Shown here: piece by piece, positions 9,049 to 20,686 of the stretch
How the letters are laid out: each line of letters starts with the position of its first letter
Numbering within the stretch: the stretch's first letter is position 1
Source: Domibacillus sp. PGB-M46
GTDB taxonomy: Bacteria > Bacillota > Bacilli > Bacillales > Domibacillaceae
Assembly: GCF_022668875.1 (NCBI RefSeq)
Contig: NZ_JAKGCR010000030.1
Coordinates: 1 to 47,341 of the forward strand
Length of the DNA stretch: 47,341 nt
Reading direction: 5' to 3'
Notes under the pieces: model-generated
Database searches by the model: none
The model's input: only the letters and a program-made list of their open reading frames with translations
What the model was told of the DNA's origin: nothing
Position numbers and translations under genes: made by a program

Positions 9049-9086
9049 AAAAGAAGTGACTAAAAAAGCTTACGCCATATAAGTAG

Positions 9087-11105
<2,019 letters not shown>

Positions 11106-11106
11106 T

Positions 11107-11122
11107 TGTTTCACGTGAAACA
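11107..11122. other. parS: parS chromosome-partition site
   Basis: The 16-bp palindrome TGTTTCACGTGAAACA is a perfect match to the ParB/Spo0J binding site (extended to 18 bp at 11106-11123). It begins two bases after the metG stop and ends before the tatD ribosome site. B. subtilis also has a parS near metS, so the position appears conserved. ParB-CTP would load here and recruit SMC condensin near the origin. Confidence 0.95.
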
Positions 11123-11138
11123 AAAGACGGGTGATAAC

Positions 11139-11906
11139 ATGCTGTTTGATACACACGTTCATTTAAATGCAGATCAGTTTCAAGAAGACATAGAAGAAGT
11201 AATCGGGCGCGCGCAGGAAGCGGGTGTTCATCGTATGGTTGTTGTCGGGTTTGACAGGCTGACGATCGAGCGGGCTATGAAGCTTATTGAAAAGTATGAT
11301 TTTCTTTATGCTGCAGTGGGCTGGCATCCGGTTGATGCGATCGATATGACCGGTGAAGACCTGGCTTGGATTGAAGAGCTGGCAGCTCATCCAAAAGTTG
11401 TCGCGATAGGAGAAATGGGTCTCGATTATCATTGGGATAAGTCACCGAAAGACGTACAGAAGGATGTGTTTCGCCGCCAGATCGCTCTGGCAAAACGAGT
11501 GAAACTGCCGATTGTCATTCATAACCGGGAAGCAACGCAGGACATTGTTGATATCTTAAAAGAAGAAGGCGCGGAAGAAGTGGGCGGCATTATGCATTGT
11601 TTCAGCGGGAGTGCGGAGACGGCCCTTGAATGTGTTAAAATGAATTTTTATATTTCTCTTGGCGGTCCGGTTACGTTTAAAAATGCCAAAAAACCGAAAG
11701 AAGTAGCCGAAGCCGTACCGCTTGAGAAGCTGCTTATTGAAACGGACTGCCCGTACTTAGCGCCGCACCCTTACCGCGGAAAACGAAATGAACCTGCTTA
11801 CGTCAAGCTCGTAGCCCAGGAGATCGCTGCGCTAAAGGGAATTACGTACGAGGAAGTAGCAGCTGCAACCACTCAAAACGCCAATACATTGTTTCAACTT
11901 AAATAA
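11139..11906 (+). CDS. yabD: TatD family metal-dependent hydrolase (YabD)
   Basis: TIM-barrel metallo-hydrolase; TatD proteins act as metal-dependent DNases/3'-5' exonucleases, although the role of the Bacillus protein is not settled. Metal-site segments are FDTHVHLNA, IGEMGLDYHWDKS, VIHNREA, GIMHCFSGS and ETDCPYLAPHPYRGKRNEP. I take ATG 11139, with GGGTGA upstream, giving MLFDTHVHL as in B. subtilis YabD (255 residues); the reading frame is open back to 11106, but that would run through parS. The B. subtilis neighbour yabE is missing downstream. Confidence 0.93.
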   Translation: MLFDTHVHLNADQFQEDIEEVIGRAQEAGVHRMVVVGFDRLTIERAMKLIEKYDFLYAAVGWHPVDAIDMTGEDLAWIEELAAHPKVVAIGEMGLDYHWDKSPKDVQKDVFRRQIALAKRVKLPIVIHNREATQDIVDILKEEGAEEVGGIMHCFSGSAETALECVKMNFYISLGGPVTFKNAKKPKEVAEAVPLEKLLIETDCPYLAPHPYRGKRNEPAYVKLVAQEIAALKGITYEEVAAATTQNANTLFQLK

Positions 11907-11909
11907 GCA

Positions 11910-11936
11910 GGGGGCTCACACAGCCTCCGCTTTTTT
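11910..11936 (+). terminator. Terminator after tatD
   Basis: A 7-bp stem (11910-11916 with 11922-11928, one G-T pair) with a 5-base loop and a T6 tract at 11931-11936. Confidence 0.75.
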
Positions 11937-11983
11937 ACATGTCCGGGCAGCATGGACTAAATGGAAGAATGGGATAACGCGTT

Positions 11984-12012
11984 TTGACCGACAGGATATA
12001 AGGTGATAAAAG
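11984..12012 (+). promoter_or_regulatory. Candidate promoter for rnmV-rsmA
   Basis: TTGACC (11984-11989), a 17-base spacer and TAAAAG (12007-12012). Plausible sigma-A promoter in the only intergenic space ahead of rnmV. Confidence 0.45.
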
Positions 12013-12061
12013 GGCTGAAGTAAAAAATGGATTGACAGCTTTTCGTCATCATGGAGGAAAA

Positions 12062-13494
<1,433 letters not shown>

Positions 13495-13497
<3 letters not shown>

Positions 13498-13531
13498 AAA
13501 ACCGCTCTTTCAAAAAGAGCGGTTTTTTTTT
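13495..13531 (+). terminator. Terminator after rsmA
   Basis: A perfect 9-bp stem ACCGCTCTT (13501-13509) with AAGAGCGGT and a T9 tract, flanked on the 5' side by A residues. It directly overlaps the rsmA stop. Confidence 0.92.
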
Positions 13532-13589
13532 AGAGGTTGGGAAATACTAGCGTTAGCGAAAAAAATCGTTATTTGCCGAATAAAAAATA

Positions 13590-13618
13590 TTGACATTAGA
13601 TGGACACGCTGATAAAAT
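13590..13618 (+). promoter_or_regulatory. veg promoter, upstream
   Basis: TTGACA (13590-13595), 17 bases, TAAAAT (13613-13618). Near-consensus sigma-A promoter, 40 bases ahead of a second one. Confidence 0.75.
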
Positions 13619-13629
13619 ATTTTGTTTAT

Positions 13630-13658
13630 TTGACTAAAACGAAAGTTTGTGCTACACT
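13630..13658 (+). promoter_or_regulatory. veg promoter, downstream
   Basis: TTGACT (13630-13635), 17 bases, TACACT (13653-13658). It lies just ahead of the veg ribosome site and fits the known strong vegetative promoter of B. subtilis veg. Confidence 0.85.
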
Positions 13659-13680
13659 AAACATAGTGAGGTGGATGCAG

Positions 13681-13938
13681 ATGCCGAAAACATTAGCTGA
13701 CATTAAAAAAACGCTTGATTGTCATTTGGGTAAAAGATTATTGCTGAAAGCAAATGGTGGACGTCGGAAGACCGTTGAGCGTTCTGGTATTTTAACGGAG
13801 ACGTATCCTGCTGTTTTTGTTGTAGAACTTGATCAGGACGAGAATTCATTTGAACGCGTTTCTTACAGTTACGCGGATATACTCACTGAGACAGTGGAAC
13901 TAACATTTGAAGATACAGCGGCAGGCAGCGCAGTATAA
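13681..13938 (+). CDS. veg: Veg protein, biofilm stimulator
   Basis: Small protein made at a high level in vegetative B. subtilis, reported to stimulate biofilm formation by interfering with SinR. The sequence [29 protein letters not shown] and [16 protein letters not shown] is highly conserved with B. subtilis Veg (family DUF1021). The start at ATG 13681 has GAGGTGG seven bases before it; the frame is open upstream, but that stretch contains the promoters. 85 residues. Two tandem sigma-A promoters precede it and a strong terminator follows, so it is a one-gene unit. sspF, the usual next gene, is missing. Confidence 0.95.
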   Translation: MPKTLADIKKTLDCHLGKRLLLKANGGRRKTVERSGILTETYPAVFVVELDQDENSFERVSYSYADILTETVELTFEDTAAGSAV

Positions 13939-13969
13939 ATGACGTGCTTCTCGTAAAACAGCACATCGG

Positions 13970-14022
13970 AGAGCAGGCTCAAAAGATTCAATTCGAATCT
14001 TTTGAGCCTGCTCTTTTTCTTT
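13970..14022 (+). terminator. Strong terminator after veg
   Basis: A long stem AGAGCAGGCTCAAAAGATTC with its near-perfect complement (about 13972-14015), then TTTTTCTTTT. Confidence 0.93.
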
Positions 14023-14077
14023 TGTGATAAAATAAGACAATAATTTATTGTGTATAACGCAAAGTAGGTGGATTGAA

Positions 14078-14947
14078 ATGAAATTAATGATTAAAGCGCC
14101 GGCGAAAATTAATTTAACGCTCGATGTGCTGCATAAACGGCCGGACGGTTACCACGAAGTAGAAATGATTATGACGACAGTTGATTTAGCAGACCGGCTT
14201 GAGCTGGAAAGCTTAAATAAAAATGAAATCCGAATCATTTCCCACAATCGGTTTGTGCCGGATGACAGCCGAAATCTCGCTTATCAGGCAGCAAGGCTGT
14301 TAAAGGATCGATATGGCATTAAAAAAGGTGTATCTATTCAAATCGACAAAATCATTCCGGTTGCCGCAGGGCTGGCAGGCGGAAGCAGTGATGCGGCAGC
14401 GGCACTCAAGGGATTGAACCAGCTGTGGGGCCTTGGCCTGTCACTTGATGAGCTTGCGGAGATTGGAGCAGAGATCGGTTCGGATGTTTCATTTTGCGTC
14501 TATGGAGGCACAGCGCTTGCGACAGGGCGCGGTGAAAAAATTGAACATCTGCCGGCTCCGCCCAACTGCTGGGTTGTTTTAGCCAAGCCGACGATTGGCG
14601 TTTCAACCGGTGAAGTGTATAAGAATTTAAAATTGGACCGCATGAAGCGGCCGGACACACGGGCGATGATCGAAGCCATCAAAGAAAGTAATTATGAGAA
14701 AATGTGCCGGAATATGGGTAACGTTCTGGAATCTGTCACCCTTCATGCTCATCCCGAAGTCGCTCTGATTAAAGAGCAGATGATTCGTTTCGGAGCGGAC
14801 GCTGTACTGATGAGCGGCAGTGGTCCGACGGTGTTTGGCTTGATCCGTCATGATTCCCGCATGCATCGCGTGTATAACTGCCTGCGTGGATTTTGTGATC
14901 AGGTATACGCAGTGCGTATGCTTGGGGATACCGACCTGGTTGATTAA
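14078..14947 (+). CDS. ispE: 4-diphosphocytidyl-2-C-methyl-D-erythritol kinase
   Basis: GHMP kinase of the MEP pathway to isoprenoids, phosphorylating CDP-ME with ATP in the cytoplasm. The glycine-rich ATP loop is [27 protein letters not shown] at the N-terminus and [11 protein letters not shown] near the C-terminus are the other GHMP motifs. ATG 14078 follows TAGGTGG by six bases; the frame is open to 14048 but without a ribosome site. 289 residues. Its stop codon lies inside the purR promoter, so ispE and purR are closely packed but purR has its own start. Confidence 0.97.
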   Translation: MKLMIKAPAKINLTLDVLHKRPDGYHEVEMIMTTVDLADRLELESLNKNEIRIISHNRFVPDDSRNLAYQAARLLKDRYGIKKGVSIQIDKIIPVAAGLAGGSSDAAAALKGLNQLWGLGLSLDELAEIGAEIGSDVSFCVYGGTALATGRGEKIEHLPAPPNCWVVLAKPTIGVSTGEVYKNLKLDRMKRPDTRAMIEAIKESNYEKMCRNMGNVLESVTLHAHPEVALIKEQMIRFGADAVLMSGSGPTVFGLIRHDSRMHRVYNCLRGFCDQVYAVRMLGDTDLVD

Positions 14948-14989
14948 AACCGTATATTAAGATATATTGTAATTAAAATATTCGGTTTT
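14940..14989. promoter_or_regulatory. purR promoter inside an inverted PurBox pair
   Basis: Two PurBoxes face each other: AAAACCGTATATT (14946-14958, plus) and AAAACCGAATATT (14977-14989, minus), 18 bases apart, close to the AWWWCCGAACWWT consensus. A sigma-A promoter TTGATT-N17-TATATT (14940-14945, 14963-14968) lies across them, so PurR bound here would block its own transcription. Confidence 0.78.
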
Positions 14990-15015
14990 ACTCCCCAGGA
15001 GGTTTAAATAGAACG

Positions 15016-15861
15016 ATGAAGTTTCGTCGAAGTGAACGTATTATTGATATGACACATTATTTGCTCGAACATCCGCACCAGCTTGTGTCACTGACTCTTT
15101 TTGCCAATCGGTTTGGTTCTGCCAAGTCTTCGATCAGTGAAGACTTGGCCATTATTAAAGAAACGTTTGAAAAGCGCGGTATCGGTACACTGCAAACGGT
15201 TCCGGGAGCAGCAGGCGGTGTAAAATTCTATGCCCGTGTTGATAAGGAAAGCGCAAAGGAATTTATTACCGATTTGTGCCGGAAGATTGAAAATCCGGAC
15301 CGCCTTCTGCCAGGCGGCTATCTATATATTATGGATCTGCTTGGAAATCCTGCGGTGATGAATAAGATCGGCAAGCTTCTTGCTTCCGCTTATGCAGACA
15401 AAAAAATTGATGCGGTCATGACGGTCGCTACAAAAGGGATCCCGATCGCACATGCCATTGCGGCCCATTTAAATGTGCCGGTTGTTGTCGTGCGCCGTGA
15501 CAGTAAAGTAACGGAAGGGCCGACGGTCAGCATCAATTATGTCTCTGGCTCTACAAAACGTATTCAGGCGATGGTGCTTTCTAAGCGCAGTTTAAAAGAA
15601 GGATCAAAAGTGCTTTTGGTCGACGACTTTATGAAAGGCGGCGGCACCATCAATGGGATGATCAGCCTGCTGGCTGAGTTTAACGCTTCTGTCGCAGGTA
15701 TTGCCGTTTTAGTGGAAGCAGAATATCCGGATTGCTTGATTGAGGATTATATTTCACTTGTGAAGCTGAAGGATGTAGATGAAAAAAGCGCAGCGATCTC
15801 TATAGTAGAAGGCAACTATTTTGAAAAAAATACTGAATTTTTACAGGGGGAATCAGAATGA
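15016..15861 (+). CDS. purR: Purine operon repressor PurR
   Basis: Bacillus-type PurR, a dimeric repressor of purine synthesis and transport genes whose DNA binding is released by PRPP. The N-terminal winged helix (about residues 1-75, [20 protein letters not shown]) binds PurBoxes; the rest is a phosphoribosyltransferase-like fold with the PRPP motif [14 protein letters not shown] (near residue 203), used for sensing and not catalysis. 281 residues, close to the B. subtilis 285. It has AGGAGG upstream and overlaps ridA by four bases. A PurBox pair at its own promoter points to autoregulation. Confidence 0.97.
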   Translation: MKFRRSERIIDMTHYLLEHPHQLVSLTLFANRFGSAKSSISEDLAIIKETFEKRGIGTLQTVPGAAGGVKFYARVDKESAKEFITDLCRKIENPDRLLPGGYLYIMDLLGNPAVMNKIGKLLASAYADKKIDAVMTVATKGIPIAHAIAAHLNVPVVVVRRDSKVTEGPTVSINYVSGSTKRIQAMVLSKRSLKEGSKVLLVDDFMKGGGTINGMISLLAEFNASVAGIAVLVEAEYPDCLIEDYISLVKLKDVDEKSAAISIVEGNYFEKNTEFLQGESE

Positions 15862-16235
15862 ATATTGTAAACACAAAAAAAGCACCGGCTGCTATCGGTC
15901 CGTACGTACAGGGCGTTGTGGTTAACAACTTATTTTACAGCTCCGGCCAAATCCCTTTAACAGCTGAAGGAACACTTGTGGAAGGAACAATTGAAGAACA
16001 GACACATCAAGTGTTTGCCAATTTAAAAGCTGTTCTGGAAGAAGCAGGCGCTTCTCTTGAAACGGTTGTGAAAGCGACTGTTTTCTTATCGGATATGAAC
16101 GAGTTCGTTCCATTCAATGAAGTATATGGCGAATATTTCTCGGCGCATAAACCAGCCCGTTCATGCGTAGAAGTTGCTCGTCTTCCGAAAGACGTGAAAG
16201 TAGAAATCGAAGTAATTGCACTTGTAAGAGCATAA
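15858..16235 (+). CDS. ridA: RidA family 2-iminobutanoate/2-iminopropanoate deaminase (YabJ)
   Basis: Small trimeric enzyme that hydrolyses reactive enamine/imine intermediates formed by PLP enzymes. In B. subtilis yabJ is linked to purR and affects purine control. The 125-residue sequence has the family pattern: [20 protein letters not shown] at the N-terminus, the [10 protein letters not shown] helix, and [20 protein letters not shown], which carries the substrate-binding Arg and near-terminal Glu. It starts inside the purR stop (ATGA) with AGGGGGAA upstream, so it is co-translated with purR. Confidence 0.96.
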   Translation: MNIVNTKKAPAAIGPYVQGVVVNNLFYSSGQIPLTAEGTLVEGTIEEQTHQVFANLKAVLEEAGASLETVVKATVFLSDMNEFVPFNEVYGEYFSAHKPARSCVEVARLPKDVKVEIEVIALVRA

Positions 16236-16257
16236 ACCGGCCTCGTGCCGGTTTTTC
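16234..16257 (+). terminator. Terminator after ridA
   Basis: An 8-bp stem AAACCGGC (16234-16241) with GCCGGTTT (16247-16254) and a T tract, overlapping the ridA stop. Confidence 0.88.
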
Positions 16258-16282
16258 TATTTTATTTTTTTTCAAGAAAAAA

Positions 16283-16311
16283 GAGGGAATATTGCAACGA
16301 TTATGGAATAA
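16283..16311 (+). promoter_or_regulatory. spoVG sigma-H promoter
   Basis: GAGGGAATA (16283-16291) and ATGGAATAA (16303-16311), 11 bases apart. The second matches the sigma-H -10 RNNGAATWW fully; the first differs from RNAGGAWWW at one position. B. subtilis spoVG is a classic sigma-H gene, also bound by AbrB. Confidence 0.75.
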
Positions 16312-16355
16312 GTAGTTTAAGCTTTTTTAAATATGGGAAAAGGGGGTGAATATGC

Positions 16356-16649
16356 GTGGAAATAACAGATATAAGATTACGACGTGTTCAAACGGATGGA
16401 CGAATGAGAGCGATCGCATCAATCACATTTGACGGGGAGTTTGTTATTCATGACATTCGGGTGATTGATGGCAACAATGGCCTGTTTGTGGCTATGCCAA
16501 GTAAACGAACGCCGGAGGGAGAATTCCGCGATATTGCGCACCCCATCAATTCCGGAACCCGCGGAAAAATTCAAGATACCGTTCTTGGTGAATACCACCG
16601 TATCTGCAAATTAGAGCAGGAAGAACTGGTTGTGCTTGAAGAAGCATAA
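16356..16649 (+). CDS. spoVG: Septation/regulatory protein SpoVG
   Basis: Small DNA/RNA-binding regulator that affects asymmetric septation and cortex formation in Bacillus and virulence genes in relatives. The first 80 residues ([39 protein letters not shown]) are nearly invariant in the family; the C-terminus is variable. GTG 16356 is the start, with AAAGGGGGTG upstream and the conserved MEITD N-terminus. 97 residues. It stands alone between terminators with its own sigma-H promoter. Confidence 0.97.
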   Translation: MEITDIRLRRVQTDGRMRAIASITFDGEFVIHDIRVIDGNNGLFVAMPSKRTPEGEFRDIAHPINSGTRGKIQDTVLGEYHRICKLEQEELVVLEEA

Positions 16650-16670
16650 ATACAATATGTTTTATCTGCG

Positions 16671-16726
16671 AGGCGGTCTCCGCCTTTTCCACAAGAGCCT
16701 AGGGAATCCGATAGGCTCTTTTTTTG
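16671..16726 (+). terminator. Double terminator after spoVG
   Basis: Two hairpins: AGGCGG/CCGCCT (16671-16685) followed by TTTT, then AGAGCCTA (16694-16701) with TAGGCTCT (16712-16719) and T7. The second is the stronger. Confidence 0.85.
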
Positions 16727-16759
16727 CGTTGTGAAAAATGTGTCAATTTCGGTCTAGCA

Positions 16760-16788
16760 TTGAAATCGGCTGCTATTTAAGATATATT
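16760..16788 (+). promoter_or_regulatory. glmU-prs promoter
   Basis: TTGAAA (16760-16765), 17 bases, TATATT (16783-16788), 32 bases before the glmU ATG. Good sigma-A promoter. Confidence 0.75.
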
Positions 16789-16820
16789 CAATAATGGATA
16801 ATTAGGTGAGGAGGCCTTTT

Positions 16821-18191
16821 ATGACGAATATTTACGCTGTCATTCTGGCTGCAGGACAGGGAACTCGCATGAAATCGAAGTTGTACAAAGTACTGCATCC
16901 AGTATGTGGAAAGCCAATGGTAGAACATGTTATCGATCAAATTTCAGATTTACATACAGAGCAGATTGTAACCATTGTAGGCCACGGGGCTGAGATGGTA
17001 AAAGCGCAGCTGGGCGAACGTTCTGCGTACGCACTACAGGCAGAACAGCTTGGAACGGCACATGCTGTGATCCAGGCGGAATCGATTTTAGGAGACAAAA
17101 AAGGCTGCACGCTTGTTGTATGTGGAGATACACCACTTATTCAAACATCGACAATGGAAGCGCTCGTGAAGCATCATGAAGAAACAGGTGCAAAAGCCAC
17201 GGTTTTAACGGCTCATGCTGAAAGACCGGATGGATATGGCCGTATTATTCGCGGTGCAGATGGTTCTGTCAGCCGGATTGTGGAACATAAAGATGCATCG
17301 GCAGAAGAACGGGCGGTAAAAGAAATTAATACAGGTACGTACTGCTTTGATAACGAATCGCTGTTTCATGCGTTGAAAAACGTATCAAATGATAACGTAC
17401 AAGGTGAATACTACCTACCAGACGTGATTGAAATCTTAAAAGAAGCAGGCGAAACGATTTCAGCGTATCAAACTGAAAGCTTTGATGAAACACTAGGTGT
17501 AAATGATCGTGTAGCCCTTAGCGAAGCAGAGCGAATTATGCGTGCACGTATCAATGAAAAGCATATGCGTGCAGGTGTGACACTCATTGATCCGCAGAAT
17601 ACTTATATCGGGCCGGATGTTGTAATTGGCTCAGATACGGTAATTCACCCTGGCACGGTTCTTTCCGGCGATACGTCTATCGGGGAAGATTGCGTTATTG
17701 GACCAAACAGCGAAATAGCAGCGTGCCAAGTGGGAGACCGGACTGTTATTCGTCAGTCAGCGGCTTTTGAAAGCCGAATTGGTTCAGATGTAGCGATTGG
17801 GCCATTCGCACACATCCGTCCAAGCTCGGCACTTGCTGATCACGTGAAAATTGGAAACTTCGTCGAAATAAAGAAAGCATCGTTTGGCGAAGGAAGCAAA
17901 GCTTCTCATTTAAGTTATATTGGCGATGCGAATGTTGGCAGTGATGTAAACATTGGCTGCGGAACCATTACGGTAAACTACGATGGGAAAAACAAATTTT
18001 TAACAACGATTGAAGATGGTGTTTTTATTGGCTGCAATTCGAATTTAATTGCGCCGGTTACGGTAAGAAAAGGCGCTTATGTAGCAGCTGGATCTACGAT
18101 CACAAGTGAAGTACCAGAAGAAGCGATGGCAATTGCACGGGCCCGTCAAGTGAATAAAGAAAATTACGCTTCAAAAATATTTCCAAAATAA
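16821..18191 (+). CDS. glmU: Bifunctional GlmU: glucosamine-1-phosphate acetyltransferase / UDP-GlcNAc pyrophosphorylase
   Basis: Makes UDP-N-acetylglucosamine, the precursor of peptidoglycan and teichoic acids. The N-terminal pyrophosphorylase domain (about residues 1-228) opens with [13 protein letters not shown]; a linker helix leads to a left-handed beta helix of hexapeptide repeats (about 250-440), the acetyltransferase, with [27 protein letters not shown] at its active-site region. The start is ATG 16821 after GAGGAGG; an upstream in-frame GTG overlaps that site. 456 residues. glmU-prs is the conserved Bacillus pair. Confidence 0.98.
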   Translation: MTNIYAVILAAGQGTRMKSKLYKVLHPVCGKPMVEHVIDQISDLHTEQIVTIVGHGAEMVKAQLGERSAYALQAEQLGTAHAVIQAESILGDKKGCTLVVCGDTPLIQTSTMEALVKHHEETGAKATVLTAHAERPDGYGRIIRGADGSVSRIVEHKDASAEERAVKEINTGTYCFDNESLFHALKNVSNDNVQGEYYLPDVIEILKEAGETISAYQTESFDETLGVNDRVALSEAERIMRARINEKHMRAGVTLIDPQNTYIGPDVVIGSDTVIHPGTVLSGDTSIGEDCVIGPNSEIAACQVGDRTVIRQSAAFESRIGSDVAIGPFAHIRPSSALADHVKIGNFVEIKKASFGEGSKASHLSYIGDANVGSDVNIGCGTITVNYDGKNKFLTTIEDGVFIGCNSNLIAPVTVRKGAYVAAGSTITSEVPEEAMAIARARQVNKENYASKIFPK

Positions 18192-18219
18192 TGAGTAAAT
18201 CAGGACTGTGGAGGTCATC

Positions 18220-19179
18220 ATGAGCAATCAGTATTTAGATCCAAACTTGAAAATCTTTTCGTTAAATTCAAATCCGGCACTTGCTCAGGAGATTGCAGAA
18301 TTTATCGGAGTTGAACTTGGAAAATGTTCCGTTACCCGTTTCAGTGATGGTGAAGTACAAATTAACATTGAAGAAAGCATTCGCGGCTGCGACGTTTATA
18401 TCGTCCAATCAACAAGCGGCCCGGTCAATGAACATTTGATGGAATTGCTCATTATGATTGATGCATTAAAAAGAGCGTCTGCCAAAACAATCAATGTTGT
18501 ACTTCCGTACTACGGCTATGCACGCCAGGATCGTAAAGCACGTGCCCGTGAGCCGATTACAGCCAAGCTTGTGGCAAATCTTCTTGAGACAGCAGGAACA
18601 ACCCGTTTAATCACATTGGATCTTCATGCGCCTCAAATTCAAGGCTTCTTCGATGTACCAATCGATCACTTAATGGGTGTGCCGATTTTAGGTGATTATT
18701 TTAAGAAAAAAGAATTCAACAAAGACGAAGTGGTCATTGTATCGCCAGATCATGGCGGTGTAACACGTGCGCGTAAGCTGGCGGACCGTCTAAAAGCACC
18801 AATTGCCATTATTGACAAACGCCGTCCCCGCCCGAATGTTGCTGAAGTGATGAACATTGTCGGAAACGTCGAAGGAAAAATTGCGATTTTAATTGATGAT
18901 ATTATTGATACAGCGGGTACGATTACACTTGCAGCAAACGCTATTTCAGAAAGCGGAGCGAAAGAGGTGTATGCGTGCTGTACACATCCAGTGCTTTCAG
19001 GTCCGGCAATGGAACGTATTGAGAACTCAAATATTAAAGAGCTTGTTGTAACAAACTCCATTTCACTTGCTTCTGAAAAGAAAACAGACAAGGTTGTTGA
19101 ATTATCCGTGGCGCCGCTTCTTGGTGAAGCGATTATCCGCGTTCATGAAGAACAATCTGTCAGCACATTATTTGATTAA
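18220..19179 (+). CDS. prs: Ribose-phosphate pyrophosphokinase
   Basis: Makes PRPP from ribose-5-phosphate and ATP, feeding purines, pyrimidines, NAD, His and Trp. PRPP is also the effector of PurR, encoded 3 kb upstream. Class I features: SRRF-type N-terminus with [12 protein letters not shown], catalytic flexible-loop Arg/Lys [15 protein letters not shown], and the PRPP loop [16 protein letters not shown] 18220 has GGAGGTC before it; the frame opens earlier at 18208 but gives a non-conserved extension. 319 residues, 28 bases after glmU, likely the same transcript. Confidence 0.98.
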   Translation: MSNQYLDPNLKIFSLNSNPALAQEIAEFIGVELGKCSVTRFSDGEVQINIEESIRGCDVYIVQSTSGPVNEHLMELLIMIDALKRASAKTINVVLPYYGYARQDRKARAREPITAKLVANLLETAGTTRLITLDLHAPQIQGFFDVPIDHLMGVPILGDYFKKKEFNKDEVVIVSPDHGGVTRARKLADRLKAPIAIIDKRRPRPNVAEVMNIVGNVEGKIAILIDDIIDTAGTITLAANAISESGAKEVYACCTHPVLSGPAMERIENSNIKELVVTNSISLASEKKTDKVVELSVAPLLGEAIIRVHEEQSVSTLFD

Positions 19180-19189
19180 TAACTGCTCG

Positions 19190-19227
19190 AAGGCCGGTGC
19201 CGTTTTAAAGCGCCGGCTTTCTTTTTT
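19190..19227 (+). terminator. Terminator after prs
   Basis: A GC-rich hairpin pairing AGGCCGG (19191-19197) with CCGGCTT (19213-19219), followed by TTCTTTTTT. Confidence 0.8.
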
Positions 19228-19235
19228 GCCGCCAT

Positions 19236-19261
19236 GTTTATAAGTCAGCGATTTAGGGAAT
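19236..19261 (+). promoter_or_regulatory. ctc sigma-B promoter
   Basis: GTTTAT (19236-19241), 14 bases, GGGAAT (19256-19261): one mismatch in each half to the sigma-B consensus GTTTAA-N14-GGGTAT. The ctc gene of B. subtilis is the textbook sigma-B target. Confidence 0.72.
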
Positions 19262-19318
19262 AAACAGTGATGTACAGATAAAAGCGTTCGATTTATTAAC
19301 AGGAGGGTGAAGGAGTTT

Positions 19319-19954
19319 ATGACTACATTACAAGCCAAAAAACGTGAAGGATTTACAAGAGCAGCACTAACAGAGATTCGTACATCCGGTTCTTTTCCCG
19401 CTGTTGTATACGGAAAAGGTGTAGAATCAAAACCGGTTTCTGTAGAGGAAGCTGAATTTATTAAAACGATCCGTGAAGTGGGAAGAAACGGATTGATTTC
19501 ATTACAAGTAGATGGAAGCCAGCATGACGTAATTCTGCAGGAATATCAGCAAGATCCGATCAAAGGATTTATCGTCCATGCAGATTTTCTCGCAGTTGAC
19601 CGTTCTTCTGAAATCACATCACAAGTACGTGTTGATCTTGAAGGAGAAGCGGCCGGAGCGAAAGAAGGCGGCGTTATTCAGCAGCCGTTGTTCGAATTAA
19701 ACGTAACGGCAAAAGTATCCGAATTCCCTGAGAGCGTAACAGTGGACGTCTCAGAACTTTCAATCGGCGATTCAATCTCGGTTGGTGATATTCGCGATAA
19801 ATACGCCTTTGCTATCGAAAACGAAGATGAAGAAACGATCGTTTCTGTTCTTCCTCCACAAAAAATTGAAGAAGGAACAGAAGAAGGTGCGGATGAAGCT
19901 GCAGAAGCAGAAGAAACAGACGTACCTGCTGAAGAGGAAACAAAAGAGGCGTAA
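19319..19954 (+). CDS. ctc: General stress protein Ctc, ribosomal protein bL25 family
   Basis: bL25/TL5-type protein that binds 5S rRNA on the ribosome under stress. The N-terminal L25 domain (about 1-90, REGFTRAALTEIRTSGSFPAVVYGKG) is followed by the TL5 C-terminal beta domain (to about 185) and an acidic tail (EEGTEEGADEAAEAEETDVP). ATG 19319 gives MTTLQAKKREGF, aligned with B. subtilis Ctc; the ribosome site AAGGAG is close (three bases) and AGGAGG lies 12 bases away, so start spacing is not ideal. 211 residues. Sigma-B promoter upstream, terminator downstream. Confidence 0.95.
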   Translation: MTTLQAKKREGFTRAALTEIRTSGSFPAVVYGKGVESKPVSVEEAEFIKTIREVGRNGLISLQVDGSQHDVILQEYQQDPIKGFIVHADFLAVDRSSEITSQVRVDLEGEAAGAKEGGVIQQPLFELNVTAKVSEFPESVTVDVSELSIGDSISVGDIRDKYAFAIENEDEETIVSVLPPQKIEEGTEEGADEAAEAEETDVPAEEETKEA

Positions 19955-19969
19955 TTTTTCGGACAAACA

Positions 19970-20001
19970 AAAACAGGCAGAGCGATCTGCCTGTTTTTTT
20001 T
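19970..20001 (+). terminator. Terminator after ctc
   Basis: A perfect 12-bp stem AAAACAGGCAGA (19970-19981) with TCTGCCTGTTTT (19986-19997) and a T-rich end. Confidence 0.93.
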
Positions 20002-20053
20002 GCATGCAGTCATGTATACTAAGAATAACTGTGAAAATTGAGGTGCAAGAAGA

Positions 20054-20614
20054 ATGAAATTAATCGTAGGCCTTGGCAATCCAGGTGCGAAGTATGCCGG
20101 GACGCGGCATAATATCGGTTTCGATGTGATTGATGAACTAGCAAAGCAGCTCGGTGCAGAATTAACTGAAGCAAAGCATAAAGGGCTGTATGGCGTTACC
20201 CGTAAAGGATTAGAAAAAGTCATTTTGCTAAAGCCGCTCACTTACATGAATTTATCAGGTGAAAGCATTGGCGAAGTGATGCGTTATTATAATATTGACA
20301 CAGATGATGTGATCGTCGTGTACGATGATCTTGATTTACCGCAGGGAAAAATAAGGCTGCGCCAAAGAGGCAGTGCAGGCGGTCATAATGGCATCAAATC
20401 AACAATTGCTCATTTAGGCACCGATCAATTTAAGCGGGTGCGGGTAGGAATTGGCCGGCCGGACGGACCAATTAAAACCGTTGACTATGTGCTGGGCAAA
20501 TTCAGCAGCGAGGAACAAATCGCGATGAATGAAGCCGTTCAAAAAAGCGCAGATGCGTGCTTGTATGCAATAGATCATTCATTCATTGAAGTTATGAACG
20601 AATTTAACCAATAA
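20054..20614 (+). CDS. pth: Peptidyl-tRNA hydrolase (SpoVC)
   Basis: Recycles peptidyl-tRNA released from stalled ribosomes; a mutation in it gives the spoVC sporulation phenotype in B. subtilis. [18 protein letters not shown] holds the catalytic His near residue 20, and [28 protein letters not shown] the catalytic Asp and tRNA-contact residues. 186 residues, usual size. GAGGTG eight bases upstream supports ATG 20054. fin, which sits between pth and mfd in B. subtilis, is absent: only 72 bases separate the two genes. Confidence 0.97.
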   Translation: MKLIVGLGNPGAKYAGTRHNIGFDVIDELAKQLGAELTEAKHKGLYGVTRKGLEKVILLKPLTYMNLSGESIGEVMRYYNIDTDDVIVVYDDLDLPQGKIRLRQRGSAGGHNGIKSTIAHLGTDQFKRVRVGIGRPDGPIKTVDYVLGKFSSEEQIAMNEAVQKSADACLYAIDHSFIEVMNEFNQ

Positions 20615-20625
20615 GAATCAGCATA

Positions 20626-20658
20626 AAAAGCTTTGGGTGTATGCCCCAAAGCGTTTTT
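20626..20658 (+). terminator. Terminator between pth and mfd
   Basis: An 8-bp stem GCTTTGGG (20630-20637) with CCCAAAGC (20645-20652) and a following TTTTT. Confidence 0.8.
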
Positions 20659-20686
20659 CTGTTTTGGAAAAGGGGGAACAGCAGGG

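Noticed and set aside
16728-16760. PurBox ahead of glmU-prs
   Set aside because: A CCGAA core is present on the minus strand near 16749, but the flanks match poorly and there is no partner box.
19678-20241. 187-codon open frame on the minus strand across ctc and pth
   Set aside because: It runs through two conserved genes, a terminator and a ribosome site. Serine-rich low complexity from the ctc acidic tail read backwards.
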